This document shows positions 27,007 to 35,036 of a DNA stretch of 64,000 nucleotides, piece by piece. Under the pieces are notes generated by a model. The model saw nothing but the letters and a program-made list of their open reading frames with translations, was not told where the DNA came from and did no database searches. Within the stretch, counting starts at the first letter, position 1, and every line of letters begins with the position of its first letter. Source of the DNA: Mesorhizobium sp. YC-39. Lineage in GTDB: Bacteria > Pseudomonadota > Alphaproteobacteria > Rhizobiales > Rhizobiaceae. The stretch is from assembly GCF_025753795.1 (NCBI RefSeq), contig NZ_JAOWPS010000002.1:558001-622000 (forward strand), given 5' to 3'. The translations under genes were made by a program, and so were the position numbers.

Positions 27007-27031
27007 AACGGGGCGCTATCGGCGCCCCGTT
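27007..27031 (+). other. Intercistronic hairpin after tctC (second system)
   Basis: AACGGGGCGC (27007-27016), loop TATCG, GCGCCCCGTT (27022-27031) followed by TTC: 10-bp perfect stem with a short T-run, 7 bp after the tctC stop. It may act as a leaky terminator or 3' stabiliser so that the binding protein outnumbers the membrane subunits. Confidence 0.75.
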
Positions 27032-27094
27032 TTCGCTTCGGCCCGTTTTCGCATTGCATCGTCGCGCCTGCGGCGCGGCCTTGGGAGGAACGCC

Positions 27095-27568
27095 ATGAAA
27101 CCTTTCGCAATTGACAGGACCAACGGCCTATGCGCCGCGCTGTTCATCCTGTTCGGCGCATTTTTCGCAGCTCAGTCGCTCGGCCTCGAAATCGGCACCG
27201 CCTTCCGCATGGGACCGGGCTATTTCCCACTGGTGCTGGCGATCGTGCTGATCCTGCTTGGCGCCATCATCCTCGTCCAGGCGGTGCGCTTCGAGAGTGA
27301 GCCGATCGGCCACATTGCATGGCGCGGCATGCTGTTCATTCTGCCGGCTCCGATCTTCTTCGGCCTGACGGTGCGCGGCCTCGGCTTCATCCCGTCGATC
27401 TTCCTGACGGCGCTGATCGCATCGTTTGCCAGCGGCCGCATGAAGCCACTGACCGCGCTCGTGCTGTCGGCCGGCCTGACGCTGTTTGCGTTCCTCGTCT
27501 TCAGCTACGCACTCGGCCTGCCGTTCCAGCGCTTCGGCCCCTGGCTGCCCCCGTGGCTGACATTGTGA
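27095..27568 (+). CDS. tctB: Tripartite tricarboxylate transporter TctB subunit, second system
   Basis: 157 aa, four helices (LCAALFILFGAFFAAQSL, YFPLVLAIVLILLGAIIL, MLFILPAPIFFGLTVRGLGFI, ALVLSAGLTLFAFLVFSYAL). FRMGPGYFPLVLA is a recurrent TctB motif. The ATG at 27095 follows TTGGGAGGAACGCC. It is 96 bp after tctC and 10 bp before tctA. Confidence 0.92.
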   Translation: MKPFAIDRTNGLCAALFILFGAFFAAQSLGLEIGTAFRMGPGYFPLVLAIVLILLGAIILVQAVRFESEPIGHIAWRGMLFILPAPIFFGLTVRGLGFIPSIFLTALIASFASGRMKPLTALVLSAGLTLFAFLVFSYALGLPFQRFGPWLPPWLTL

Positions 27569-27578
27569 GGAGATGACC

Positions 27579-29087
27579 ATGGAACTCCTCGCCAATCTGG
27601 CGCTCGGCTTTTCGACGGCCACATCGCTGGCAAATCTCGGTTTCTGCCTGATCGGCGTCCTTCTCGGCACGCTGATCGGCGTCCTGCCCGGCATCGGCGC
27701 CACAGCGACCATCGCCATGCTCTTGCCGATCACCTTCCAGATCGGCGACCCGGTTTCCTCCCTCATCATGCTCGCCGGCATCTATTACGGCGCGCAATAT
27801 GGCGGCTCGACCACCGCCATTCTCATCAACATGCCCGGCGAATCCTCGTCAGCCGTCACCGCAATCGACGGCTACCAGATGGCAAGGAACGGCCGCGCCG
27901 GTGCGGCTCTGGCGATCGCGGCGATAGGCTCGTTCTTTGCCGGCACCGTATCAACCTTCCTCGTCGCCATCTTTGCCCCGCCGCTGACGGCCATTGCGTT
28001 GGAATTCGGCGCTGCCGAATATTTCTCGCTGATGATCGTCGGCCTCGTCTCCTCCGTGGCGCTCGCCCACGGCTCGATCGTCAAGGCATTGGCGATGGTC
28101 GTGCTCGGCCTGCTGCTCGGCATTGTCGGTACCGACATCTATACCGGCACGCCGCGCTTCACGCTCGGCATCCGCGAATATGCCGACGGACTGAATTTCG
28201 TCGCGGTGGCGGTCGGCGTCTTCGGCGTCGCCGAGATATTGCGCAACCTCGAAAACGAGCATGAGCGCTCCGTGCTGATCCGCAAGGTCTCCGGCCTTAT
28301 GCCGACCCGCGAGGACTTTCGGCGCATGGCAGCACCCATCGTGCGCGGGACGATCATCGGTTCGGCGCTCGGCATCCTGCCGGGAGGCGGCGCTATCCTG
28401 GCGGCCTTTGCCTCCTACACGGTCGAAAAGCGCGTATCGAAAAACCCGGGGGAATTCGGCAAGGGCGCCATCGAAGGTGTCGCCGGACCGGAATCGGCCA
28501 ACAATGCCGGCGCGCAGACCTCCTTCATCCCGATGCTGACGCTCGGCATTCCGGCCAACCCGGTCATGGCGCTGATGATCGGCGCGATGATCATCCAGGG
28601 CATCGTGCCCGGCCCCAATGTCGCGACCGAACAGCCGGCGCTGTTTTGGGGCATTATCGCCTCGATGTGGATCGGCAATCTGATGCTGATCGTCTTGAAC
28701 CTGCCGCTGATCGGGCTTTGGGTGAAGCTGCTGACGATCCCCTATTACGTGCTTTTCCCGATCATCATGGCGTTCTGCTCGATCGGCGTTTACAGCGTCA
28801 ACACCAATGTCTACGACCTCTATGCCGTCGCCTTCTTCGGCTTCCTCGGCTATCTCCTGACCAAGCTGCGCTGCGAACCCGCGCCGCTGCTGCTCGGCTT
28901 CGTGCTCGGCCCGCTGCTCGAGGAGAACCTGCGCCGAGCCATGATTCTCTCACGCGGCGACCCGAGCACCTTCGCGACGAGACCGATCAGCGCCGGCCTG
29001 CTCCTCGTCGCGCTCGTCGTGCTCGTCATCGTCTTCCTGCCCGCGGTCAAGAAGAAGCGCGAAGAGGTGTTCGTGGAAGAGAATTAG
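27579..29087 (+). CDS. tctA: Tripartite tricarboxylate transporter TctA subunit, second system
   Basis: 502 aa. Two ATGs lie at 27573 and 27579; the second was chosen because GAGGAG ends just before the first and MELLANLALGF is the usual TctA start. Conserved GVLPGIGATATIAMLLPITF, GGSTTAILINMPGESSS and PESANNAGAQTSFIPMLTLGIPANPVMALMIG are present. About eleven helices. Completes a transporter-only operon, without enzymes or a dedicated regulator. Confidence 0.95.
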   Translation: MELLANLALGFSTATSLANLGFCLIGVLLGTLIGVLPGIGATATIAMLLPITFQIGDPVSSLIMLAGIYYGAQYGGSTTAILINMPGESSSAVTAIDGYQMARNGRAGAALAIAAIGSFFAGTVSTFLVAIFAPPLTAIALEFGAAEYFSLMIVGLVSSVALAHGSIVKALAMVVLGLLLGIVGTDIYTGTPRFTLGIREYADGLNFVAVAVGVFGVAEILRNLENEHERSVLIRKVSGLMPTREDFRRMAAPIVRGTIIGSALGILPGGGAILAAFASYTVEKRVSKNPGEFGKGAIEGVAGPESANNAGAQTSFIPMLTLGIPANPVMALMIGAMIIQGIVPGPNVATEQPALFWGIIASMWIGNLMLIVLNLPLIGLWVKLLTIPYYVLFPIIMAFCSIGVYSVNTNVYDLYAVAFFGFLGYLLTKLRCEPAPLLLGFVLGPLLEENLRRAMILSRGDPSTFATRPISAGLLLVALVVLVIVFLPAVKKKREEVFVEEN

Positions 29088-29284
29088 GTTATTGAATCCG
29101 GTGGATTTGACGTTTCATGCCATCAAAATAGCAGGAACTTCAATTCACCACACCAGCACCGCCAAGCACGGGATACGATCCGCCGCGCCTTTCACATTGA
29201 CCACCGCCCTCGGCCGCCCTCTCCCGTCGCGATCGAAGCTCCTGTCGCGACGGCCGGAACGATGCTTCTGGTCGCCGAAATGGC

Positions 29285-30040
29285 TCACGCGGCCGTGCGT
29301 TGCAACCTGTCGTGCCACTCGGCGGAAATGCGCCTGTCATAGTCGTCCGCCAGGGCGCGCAAGGCGGCGGCGCCGTCGCCGGTGAAGGAAGGTCCGTGCA
29401 TGAGCGCCATCGTGCGCGGCGCGAGCCCGGCGAGGCTGCGGATCGTTGCACCCATGCAGGGGTTGAGGGCGGAATACTTGAAAATATCCTCTGCGGCCGC
29501 TGCCGGTCCGACGATGTCGCCATCCGTCAGCGAGCGATCATTGCCGAGCTGAGTGAAGAGGTCGCCGCACAGCAGTGTGCCGGTCGACTCTTCGTACATG
29601 ACGCCCGCGTCCCAGCCATGCGGTGTATGCGGCGTGTCGATGAAGCGGACGCGCTTGCCGGCGCCGAGTTCGATCACTTCGCCGTCCTGCAGCATACGGG
29701 GAGCACGGTCCGCGAAGTCGTTGAGCGACACGTAGACGCCGGTCTGTCCGTGCGCGGCCGTCGCCTGCGGCGCGACTGCGAGCCACTCGTTCATCGCGCC
29801 GCATTCATCGGCCTCGAAATGGCCAAATGCAATCCAGCGCAGCCGCTCGGGCGGGATAATGCGGCTCAGGGCCTCACGGTTGAGCGGGAACATCTTGCGC
29901 AGGCCGGTGTGGAACATCAGCGGCTCGTCGCCCAGCACGAGAAACTGGTTGAAGGTGAAGCCGGCGGGCGGCGCAATGTCGGGCACATAGGTTGAAAGGC
30001 GATACATGCCGTCGGCGATTTCGCTGATCTTTGTTTCCAT
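29285..30040 (-). CDS. MBL-fold protein of the diiron ODP type
   Basis: 251 aa. Metal ligands resemble flavodiiron proteins rather than zinc hydrolases: HFEADE at 74-79 (HxExD instead of HxHxDH), HTPHGWD around residue 138-144, Asp160 in LLCGDLFTQ, and His215 in ALMHGPSF. The N-terminus TFNQFLVLGDEPLMFHTG is also ODP-like. There is no flavodoxin domain, so it needs an external electron donor if it reduces O2 or NO. Start ATG at 30038-30040, with GGAGAATGGA upstream. Divergent from a TetR gene across an AT-rich, palindrome-filled gap. Bases 29088-29284 hold no gene. Confidence 0.8.
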   Translation of the reverse strand: METKISEIADGMYRLSTYVPDIAPPAGFTFNQFLVLGDEPLMFHTGLRKMFPLNREALSRIIPPERLRWIAFGHFEADECGAMNEWLAVAPQATAAHGQTGVYVSLNDFADRAPRMLQDGEVIELGAGKRVRFIDTPHTPHGWDAGVMYEESTGTLLCGDLFTQLGNDRSLTDGDIVGPAAAAEDIFKYSALNPCMGATIRSLAGLAPRTMALMHGPSFTGDGAAALRALADDYDRRISAEWHDRLQRTAA

Positions 30041-30134
30041 TCCATTCTCCTCGAGTGCGGTTCGACGTTCCCTTCTCGCCAGCTGCGGCCGGGGGTGGAC
30101 TTCGACGAATTTCGAAGTACATATGTGTGTAGTG

Positions 30135-30177
30135 AAAATTGGCAATTTTGTCAACAATGGATGCACATACATGTGCA
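30135..30177. promoter_or_regulatory. Palindromes between MBL and tetR genes, candidate TetR operators
   Basis: Two perfect inverted repeats: AAAATTG-G-CAATTTT (30135-30149) and TGCACAT-AC-ATGTGCA (30162-30177); an ACATATGT palindrome lies at 30119-30126. The gap is strikingly AT-rich for this genome. The second repeat ends 10 bp before the TetR start, which suggests autorepression and control of the MBL gene. Confidence 0.6.
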
Positions 30178-30187
30178 GTGGAATTTC

Positions 30188-30760
30188 ATGACGCGGAAAT
30201 ATACACTCAATCGCCGAGCCGAGCAGTTGGCGGAAACCCGTCGCCGCATCGTCGAAGCCGCGGTCGACCTGCACACGAGCGTCGGCCCGGCGCTCACGAG
30301 CCTCAGCATGATCGCGGAGCGCGCCGGCGTTCAGCGCCACACGCTCTATGCGCATTTTCCCGACGAACGCAGCCTCTTCCTCGCCTGTTCGGGGCTGGCC
30401 ATGGAGCGCGACCCGCTGCCGAATGCCGAGCCATGGCGCGCGATTGGCGACAGACGCGAGCGCCTGCGCACCGGATTGCGGGCGATCTATGCCTGGTTCG
30501 AGCGCAATGCCGCACATGCCGCCTGCGTGCTGCGCGACGCCGAACATCACGTGCTTACAAAGGAGGTTGCCGAGATGCGGTTCGGGCCGTATCTCGCGGC
30601 CTATCAACAAGTTCTCGGCGACGGGCTGAGTGCCAGGCAGCGCCCGGTAATGCGATTGGCGCTGAGCTTCTACACATGGCGCACGCTGGTGCGCGATGGC
30701 GGCCTGGAAACGGGCGATGCAGTGGAGGCGATGGTCCGGGCCGTGGATTGCGCGCAGTGA
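30188..30760 (+). CDS. TetR/AcrR family transcriptional regulator
   Basis: 190 aa from the ATG at 30188 (MTRKYTLNRRAEQLAETRRRIVEAAVDLH). The N-terminal helix-turn-helix is typical (SLSMIAERAGVQRHTLYAHFPDERSLFLAC). The frame is open further upstream but that extension would read through the operator palindromes. Very likely regulates the divergent MBL gene and itself. The ligand-binding domain is not assignable. Confidence 0.9.
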   Translation: MTRKYTLNRRAEQLAETRRRIVEAAVDLHTSVGPALTSLSMIAERAGVQRHTLYAHFPDERSLFLACSGLAMERDPLPNAEPWRAIGDRRERLRTGLRAIYAWFERNAAHAACVLRDAEHHVLTKEVAEMRFGPYLAAYQQVLGDGLSARQRPVMRLALSFYTWRTLVRDGGLETGDAVEAMVRAVDCAQ

Positions 30761-30793
30761 CGGCTGGGAGCAACCGTTCAATAGGCCCTGAGC

Positions 30794-31603
30794 CTAGTCC
30801 GACTCTACCGCCTCAGCCGTCCCGAGCGGCGCGATCTCGACCAGCGGCGCCGGTACGTCGGTCGTCTTCTCCTCGGCCTTGCAGATATCGGCGATGACAC
30901 AGGCCGGACAGTCCGGCTTGCGCGCCTTGCAGATATAGCGGCCATGCAGGATCAGCCAGTGATGCGCGTGGTGCATATATTCGTCCGGAATGATCCGCAG
31001 GAGTCCTTGCTCGACCTGTTCCGGCGTCTTGCCGGGCGCGAGACCAAGCCGGTTGCCGATGCGGAAAATGTGTGTGTCGACCGCCATCGTATGCTGGCCG
31101 AAGGCCATGTTGAGCACGACATTGGCGGTCTTGCGCCCGACGCCCGGCAGCTGGACCAGCCGATCGCGATCATCCGGCACCTCGCCGCCATGGTCGCGGA
31201 TCAGCGCTTCCGATAACGCGATGACGTTCTTGGCCTTGTTGCGCCAGAGCCCGATCGTTCTGATATAATCGCCGAGCTTGGCCTCGCCCAGCGCCAGCAT
31301 CTTCTGCGGCGTGTCGGCCACTTTGAACAGCGCCCGCGTCGCCTTGTTGACGCCGGCATCGGTCGCCTGCGCCGAAAGCACCACCGCCACCAGAAGCGTG
31401 AAGGCGTTGACATGTTCGAGCTCGCCTTTCGGCTCGGGCCGCTGCACCGAAAACCGCCGGAAAATCTCGTGCACTTCAGCCGGGCTGTAGAGCGAATAAG
31501 ATCGCACCGGCCTCGGCCGTGGCTTGGCGTTCGAGCCGTCGCGCCGGCCCGGCGGCAATTCATTTTTGGGTGTGGAGGATTTTTTGGACTTGGGACTCGT
31601 CAT
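30794..31603 (-). CDS. nth: Endonuclease III
   Basis: 269-aa base-excision repair glycosylase/AP lyase. Helix-hairpin-helix LPGVGRKTANVVL with catalytic Lys158, and Asp176 in AVDTHIFRI (K120 and D138 in E. coli, same 18-residue spacing). The [4Fe-4S] cluster is formed by Cys225, Cys232, Cys235 and Cys241 (C-x6-C-x2-C-x5-C). An N-terminal basic, Pro-rich extension of about 35 residues precedes the core. Start ATG at 31601-31603 after AGGAAGGGA. Divergent from the DUF2244 gene by only 22 bp. Confidence 0.96.
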   Translation of the reverse strand: MTSPKSKKSSTPKNELPPGRRDGSNAKPRPRPVRSYSLYSPAEVHEIFRRFSVQRPEPKGELEHVNAFTLLVAVVLSAQATDAGVNKATRALFKVADTPQKMLALGEAKLGDYIRTIGLWRNKAKNVIALSEALIRDHGGEVPDDRDRLVQLPGVGRKTANVVLNMAFGQHTMAVDTHIFRIGNRLGLAPGKTPEQVEQGLLRIIPDEYMHHAHHWLILHGRYICKARKPDCPACVIADICKAEEKTTDVPAPLVEIAPLGTAEAVESD

Positions 31604-31625
31604 TCCCTTCCTATAATATCCCGCC

Positions 31626-32120
31626 ATGAGCGACACAAACGCCTCTTTCCAGGCCGACGAGCCCTTCTTCCACGCCTTGCTGACACCACACCGCTCGCTC
31701 GGCAAGACTGGCTTTGCGATCCTGATGGGCGCGCTGCTGTTCGGCTGGCTGGTCACCGGCGCGTTTTTCCTGTCGCGCGGCGCCTGGCCGGTGTTCGGCT
31801 TCTTTGGGCTGGATGTGATCGCCATCTACATCGCCTTCCGCGCCAATTACCGCGCCGCCCGTGCCCGCGAGGAAGTGTCGGTCTCGCGCACCAGCCTCGA
31901 CATCCGCAAGACCGCGCCCTCCGGCAAATCGGAAGCGCATCGCTTCAACCCGTTCTGGGCGCGTTTTTCGATTGCCCGCCACGCCGAGATCGGCATCACC
32001 AGGATGGCGGTGGAGGCGCAGGGACAGAACGTGCCGATCGGCGGCTTCCTCAACCCCGACGATCGTGAGAGCTTTGCCACTGCCTTTTCAAGGGCGCTGG
32101 CGACTGCGAAGGCGCGCTAA
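31626..32120 (+). CDS. DUF2244 family membrane protein
   Basis: 164 aa with two membrane helices (FAILMGALLFGWLVTGAFFL and WPVFGFFGLDVIAIYIAF) followed by a soluble domain ending in NVPIGGFLNPDDRESFATAFSRAL. This matches the alphaproteobacterial DUF2244 family, function unknown; it often neighbours nth. The stop TAA overlaps a family A repeat. Confidence 0.88.
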   Translation: MSDTNASFQADEPFFHALLTPHRSLGKTGFAILMGALLFGWLVTGAFFLSRGAWPVFGFFGLDVIAIYIAFRANYRAARAREEVSVSRTSLDIRKTAPSGKSEAHRFNPFWARFSIARHAEIGITRMAVEAQGQNVPIGGFLNPDDRESFATAFSRALATAKAR

Positions 32121-32168
32121 TGCATGTCGCCCAAAAGTGTGCAGTGGTTTTGGGGCTACGACATGCAC
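32120..32168. repeat. Family A intergenic palindromic repeat, copy 3 (short form)
   Basis: ATGCATGTCGCCCAAAAG at one end and CGACATGCAC at the other, with the GCAGTGGTTTTGGGG box between; the inner CCCTCGGG hairpin is deleted. The first base is the last A of the DUF2244 stop codon, as in copy 1. Confidence 0.75.
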
Positions 32169-32181
32169 AAAAACAAAGACT

Positions 32182-32997
32182 TCAAAATTGAAACCGCATT
32201 AGCCTGCCGACCCTTCGAAGAGCCGGAATGCGGCTCCAGAGGCGAAAGATCAGCCCGGCGAACCAACTCACGCGGGCGGCGTGTTCGGGCTTGTAGGCCA
32301 TGGTCTCCTCCACCAGCCGCAGGCCGGGCACTGCTTGCTCCAACGCGCGCGGATCGTTGATGGCCCAGTGGAGTTCGGCTCCGGTGGCACGGAACGCCGG
32401 GTTGAGACGCACCAGTTTCAGACCCAGATCGCTGTAGGCGTCGCAGACAAGTTCGCCGCTGGCCAGATGCGACACGAGCCGCGAAAACAGTCTTGGCCCC
32501 TCGTCGACCGCAAGATAAGGGGTAAGGCCCTCCGCCACGACCATGGCCGGACGATCGCCAGGCACTTCGTCGAGCCATCCCGGCTCGGTGACTGACGAAG
32601 CGACCAGGTGGTAATGGTCGCGCAGCGGATAGAGTTTGCGCCGGAGCTCGATCACCTCGGGATAGTCGACATCGAACCACTCCACGCCTGGCGGCGGATC
32701 GATGCGGAATACCCGCGTGTCGAGCCCGCAGCCGAGATGCAGCACGACGGCGTCTGGGTTCTTCGCCAGAAAGGCCGATGTCCAGTCGTCCAGTGTCTTC
32801 GCCCTGATCGCCAGACTGACGCCGAGATTGTCGTCGATCTTGAGCCTGGAGAAATCATAGTCGATCCGGCGAACCGCCTCGTCCGCGAAATGGTCCTTCA
32901 GCAGCGAGTTGGGAAGCCGGCTTTCCAGCGCCTTGCCATAGACGGTGATCAGCAGCGTCTCCTTCTCCTTGGTAAGATGCACCTTCTCGCCAGCCAT
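32182..32997 (-). CDS. Class I SAM-dependent methyltransferase, leucine carboxyl methyltransferase/TcmP-like
   Basis: 271 aa. Shows the LCM-family pattern VVLHLGCGLDTRVFRIDPPP, then VEWFDVDYPEVIELRRKLYP, with DRPAMVVAEGLTPYL. Members are O-methyltransferases acting on carboxyl or polyketide hydroxyl groups. Adjacent ATGs at 33000 and 32997; the second has better spacing to GAGGAGA. Divergent from the AraC-Ogt gene; substrate unknown. Confidence 0.85.
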   Translation of the reverse strand: MAGEKVHLTKEKETLLITVYGKALESRLPNSLLKDHFADEAVRRIDYDFSRLKIDDNLGVSLAIRAKTLDDWTSAFLAKNPDAVVLHLGCGLDTRVFRIDPPPGVEWFDVDYPEVIELRRKLYPLRDHYHLVASSVTEPGWLDEVPGDRPAMVVAEGLTPYLAVDEGPRLFSRLVSHLASGELVCDAYSDLGLKLVRLNPAFRATGAELHWAINDPRALEQAVPGLRLVEETMAYKPEHAARVSWFAGLIFRLWSRIPALRRVGRLMRFQF

Positions 32998-33111
32998 CAT
33001 TGTCTCCTCGGATCGAAGCCAGTCCTATCTGGGTATATGCGGCAGGAAGGCAAGTTTCGGGTGGTGGCAAAGGGCGGGAAGGACGATATTCGCGGTCAAG
33101 GAGATATTGCC

Positions 33112-34017
33112 ATGAACGCCCAGATGACCATGAATGCACAGATGAAGCCGTCAGCCATCCTTCAGAACGACATCACGCCCGAGGGCGACGACTATGAAGT
33201 CGTCCGGCGCGCCATCGAGAAGATCAGCCTCGACTATCGCGACCAGCCCTCGCTGGAAGCCCTGGCCGCCGACGTCGGCGAGACACCGACCGGCCTGCAG
33301 AAACTGTTCACCCGCTGGGCCGGCCTGTCGCCCAAGGCCTTTCTGCAGGCGGTCACGCTCGACCATGCCCGCAAGCTGCTCGATTCCGGCATGCCGCTGC
33401 TCGAGACGTCCTTCGAGGTTGGCATGTCAGGCCCCGGCCGGCTGCACGATCTCTTCGTCACCCATGAGGCGATGTCGCCGGGCGACTACAAGACGCGCGG
33501 CGCCGGACTGACCATTCGCTACGGCTACCACATCTCGCCCTTCGGCATCGCACTGATCATGGTCACCGATCGCGGCCTTGCCGGCCTCGCCTTCAACGAT
33601 GCCGGCGGCGAGCGCGCCGCCTTCGCCGACATGTCCGGCCGCTGGCCGAACGCGACCTATGTCGAGGACATGGCCGCCACCGCGCCCTATGCCGCGCGCA
33701 TCTTCGATCCGGCGCTGTGGCGCGCTGACCAGCCGCTGCGCGTCGTCATGATCGGCACCGATTTCCAGCTGCGCGTCTGGGAAGCCCTGCTGCGCATCCC
33801 GATGGGCAAGGCCTGCACCTATTCCTCGATCGCCGCCCGCATCGGCGCGCCGAGCGCCAGCCGGGCGGTGGGTGCGGCTGTCGGTGCCAATCCGATGTCC
33901 TTCGTGGTGCCGTGCCACCGGGCTCTCGGCAAGTCCGGCGCGCTCACCGGCTACCACTGGGGCCTGACCCGCAAACGCGCCATCCTTGGCTGGGAAGCGG
34001 GACAGGTCGGCTCTTGA
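33112..34017 (+). CDS. AraC-type HTH fused to methylated-DNA--protein-cysteine methyltransferase (Ada-like)
   Basis: 301 aa from the ATG at 33112 (AAGGAGATATTGCC upstream). Residues about 20-115 form an AraC helix-turn-helix (YRDQPSLEALAADVGETPTGLQKLFTRWAGLSPKAFLQ). The C-terminal half is an Ogt domain with the active-site Cys in FVVPCHRALGKSGALTGY. It repairs O6-alkylguanine by suicidal alkyl transfer. The N-terminal phosphotriester-sensing Cys4 domain of classical Ada is absent, so the usual adaptive-response switch cannot work in the same way. Confidence 0.9.
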   Translation: MNAQMTMNAQMKPSAILQNDITPEGDDYEVVRRAIEKISLDYRDQPSLEALAADVGETPTGLQKLFTRWAGLSPKAFLQAVTLDHARKLLDSGMPLLETSFEVGMSGPGRLHDLFVTHEAMSPGDYKTRGAGLTIRYGYHISPFGIALIMVTDRGLAGLAFNDAGGERAAFADMSGRWPNATYVEDMAATAPYAARIFDPALWRADQPLRVVMIGTDFQLRVWEALLRIPMGKACTYSSIAARIGAPSASRAVGAAVGANPMSFVVPCHRALGKSGALTGYHWGLTRKRAILGWEAGQVGS

Positions 34018-34130
34018 AGAACCGCCCTAGAACCAGGGCCTGACATCAAACCGCGCGGGATCGTCTCGCGCGGTCTGGCAAGCGGCGGCCTTACAGGATA
34101 GCTTCCCGCGCATTCAGCAGGAGGCTTTTC

Positions 34131-35036
34131 TTGATCATCGTTATCGGCTCAATCAATCTCGACCTTATCGCCAATGTCGACCGTTTGCCCGCACCCGGCG
34201 AGACGGTGCGCGGCTCCGGTTTCGCCACCGCGCCCGGCGGCAAGGGCGCCAACCAGGCGCTGGCCGCCGCGCGAGCCGGCGCCAAGGTGCGCATGGTCGG
34301 CGCCGTCGGCAGGGACAATTTCGCCACTGAGGCGCTGGCGCTGCTCAGGGATGGCAAGATCGACCTGTCCGGTGTCGGCGAAACCTTTGCCTCGACCGGC
34401 ATAGCCGTGATCATGGTCGGCGACGACGGCGAGAACGTCATCGCCGTCGTGCCGGGCGCCAACGATTCAGTTGTCCCGGGCGATCTGTCCAAGGCCTTCG
34501 TCAAAAAGGGCGATGTCGTGCTCCTGCAGCAGGAGATCCCGCTGCAGACCGTCGATGCAGCACTTGAGGTAGCGCGGGCAGCCGGCGCCATCACCGTGCT
34601 CAACACGGCACCGTTCCGCGGCGAGGCCGCCCCTTTCCTCGGCAAGGCTGACTACGTCGTCGCCAACGAAACCGAATTCGACCTTTACGGCGAAGTGCTG
34701 TCGTTGAATGGCCGCGACCGTCCGGCACGGATGCGCGACTATGCCGGTAAAACCGGCCGCACCATTGTCGTCACGCTTGGCGGCGACGGCGTGCTGGCCG
34801 CGACTTCAGAGGATTTCCTGACGGTTCCAGCGCTGAAGATCACCCCGGTCGACACGGTCGGTGCGGGCGACACGTTCTGCGGCTATTTCGCCGCCGGCCT
34901 CTCGTCGGGCCTGCCGCTCGAACAGGCGCTCGCCCGCGCCGCCATTGCCGGCTCGCTCGCCTGCTTGAAACCCGGCGCCCAGCCGGCGATCCCGCTGGCC
35001 GGGGATGTCGATGCCGCCTCGCGGAAATCAGCATGA
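34131..35036 (+). CDS. rbsK: Ribokinase
   Basis: 301-aa PfkB-family kinase. VIGSINLDLI at the N-terminus, APGGKGANQALAAARAGA (sugar-binding Gly-Gly) near residue 36, NETEFDLYG, and the catalytic DTVGAGDTFCGYFAAGL near residue 242. Phosphorylates ribose (or a similar furanose) at O5. Start TTG at 34131, supported by AGGAGG at 34119-34124. The stop overlaps the amidase ATG (ATGA). Confidence 0.9.
   Translation: MIIVIGSINLDLIANVDRLPAPGETVRGSGFATAPGGKGANQALAAARAGAKVRMVGAVGRDNFATEALALLRDGKIDLSGVGETFASTGIAVIMVGDDGENVIAVVPGANDSVVPGDLSKAFVKKGDVVLLQQEIPLQTVDAALEVARAAGAITVLNTAPFRGEAAPFLGKADYVVANETEFDLYGEVLSLNGRDRPARMRDYAGKTGRTIVVTLGGDGVLAATSEDFLTVPALKITPVDTVGAGDTFCGYFAAGLSSGLPLEQALARAAIAGSLACLKPGAQPAIPLAGDVDAASRKSA

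Noticed and set aside
29088..29284. Possible short gene after the second tctA
   Set aside because: Frames in this stretch have no ribosome site and no protein-like sequence.
30041..30781. Upstream extension of the MBL frame on the minus strand, through the tetR gene
   Set aside because: The MBL fold begins at 30040 with its own ribosome site; the extension is antisense to tetR.
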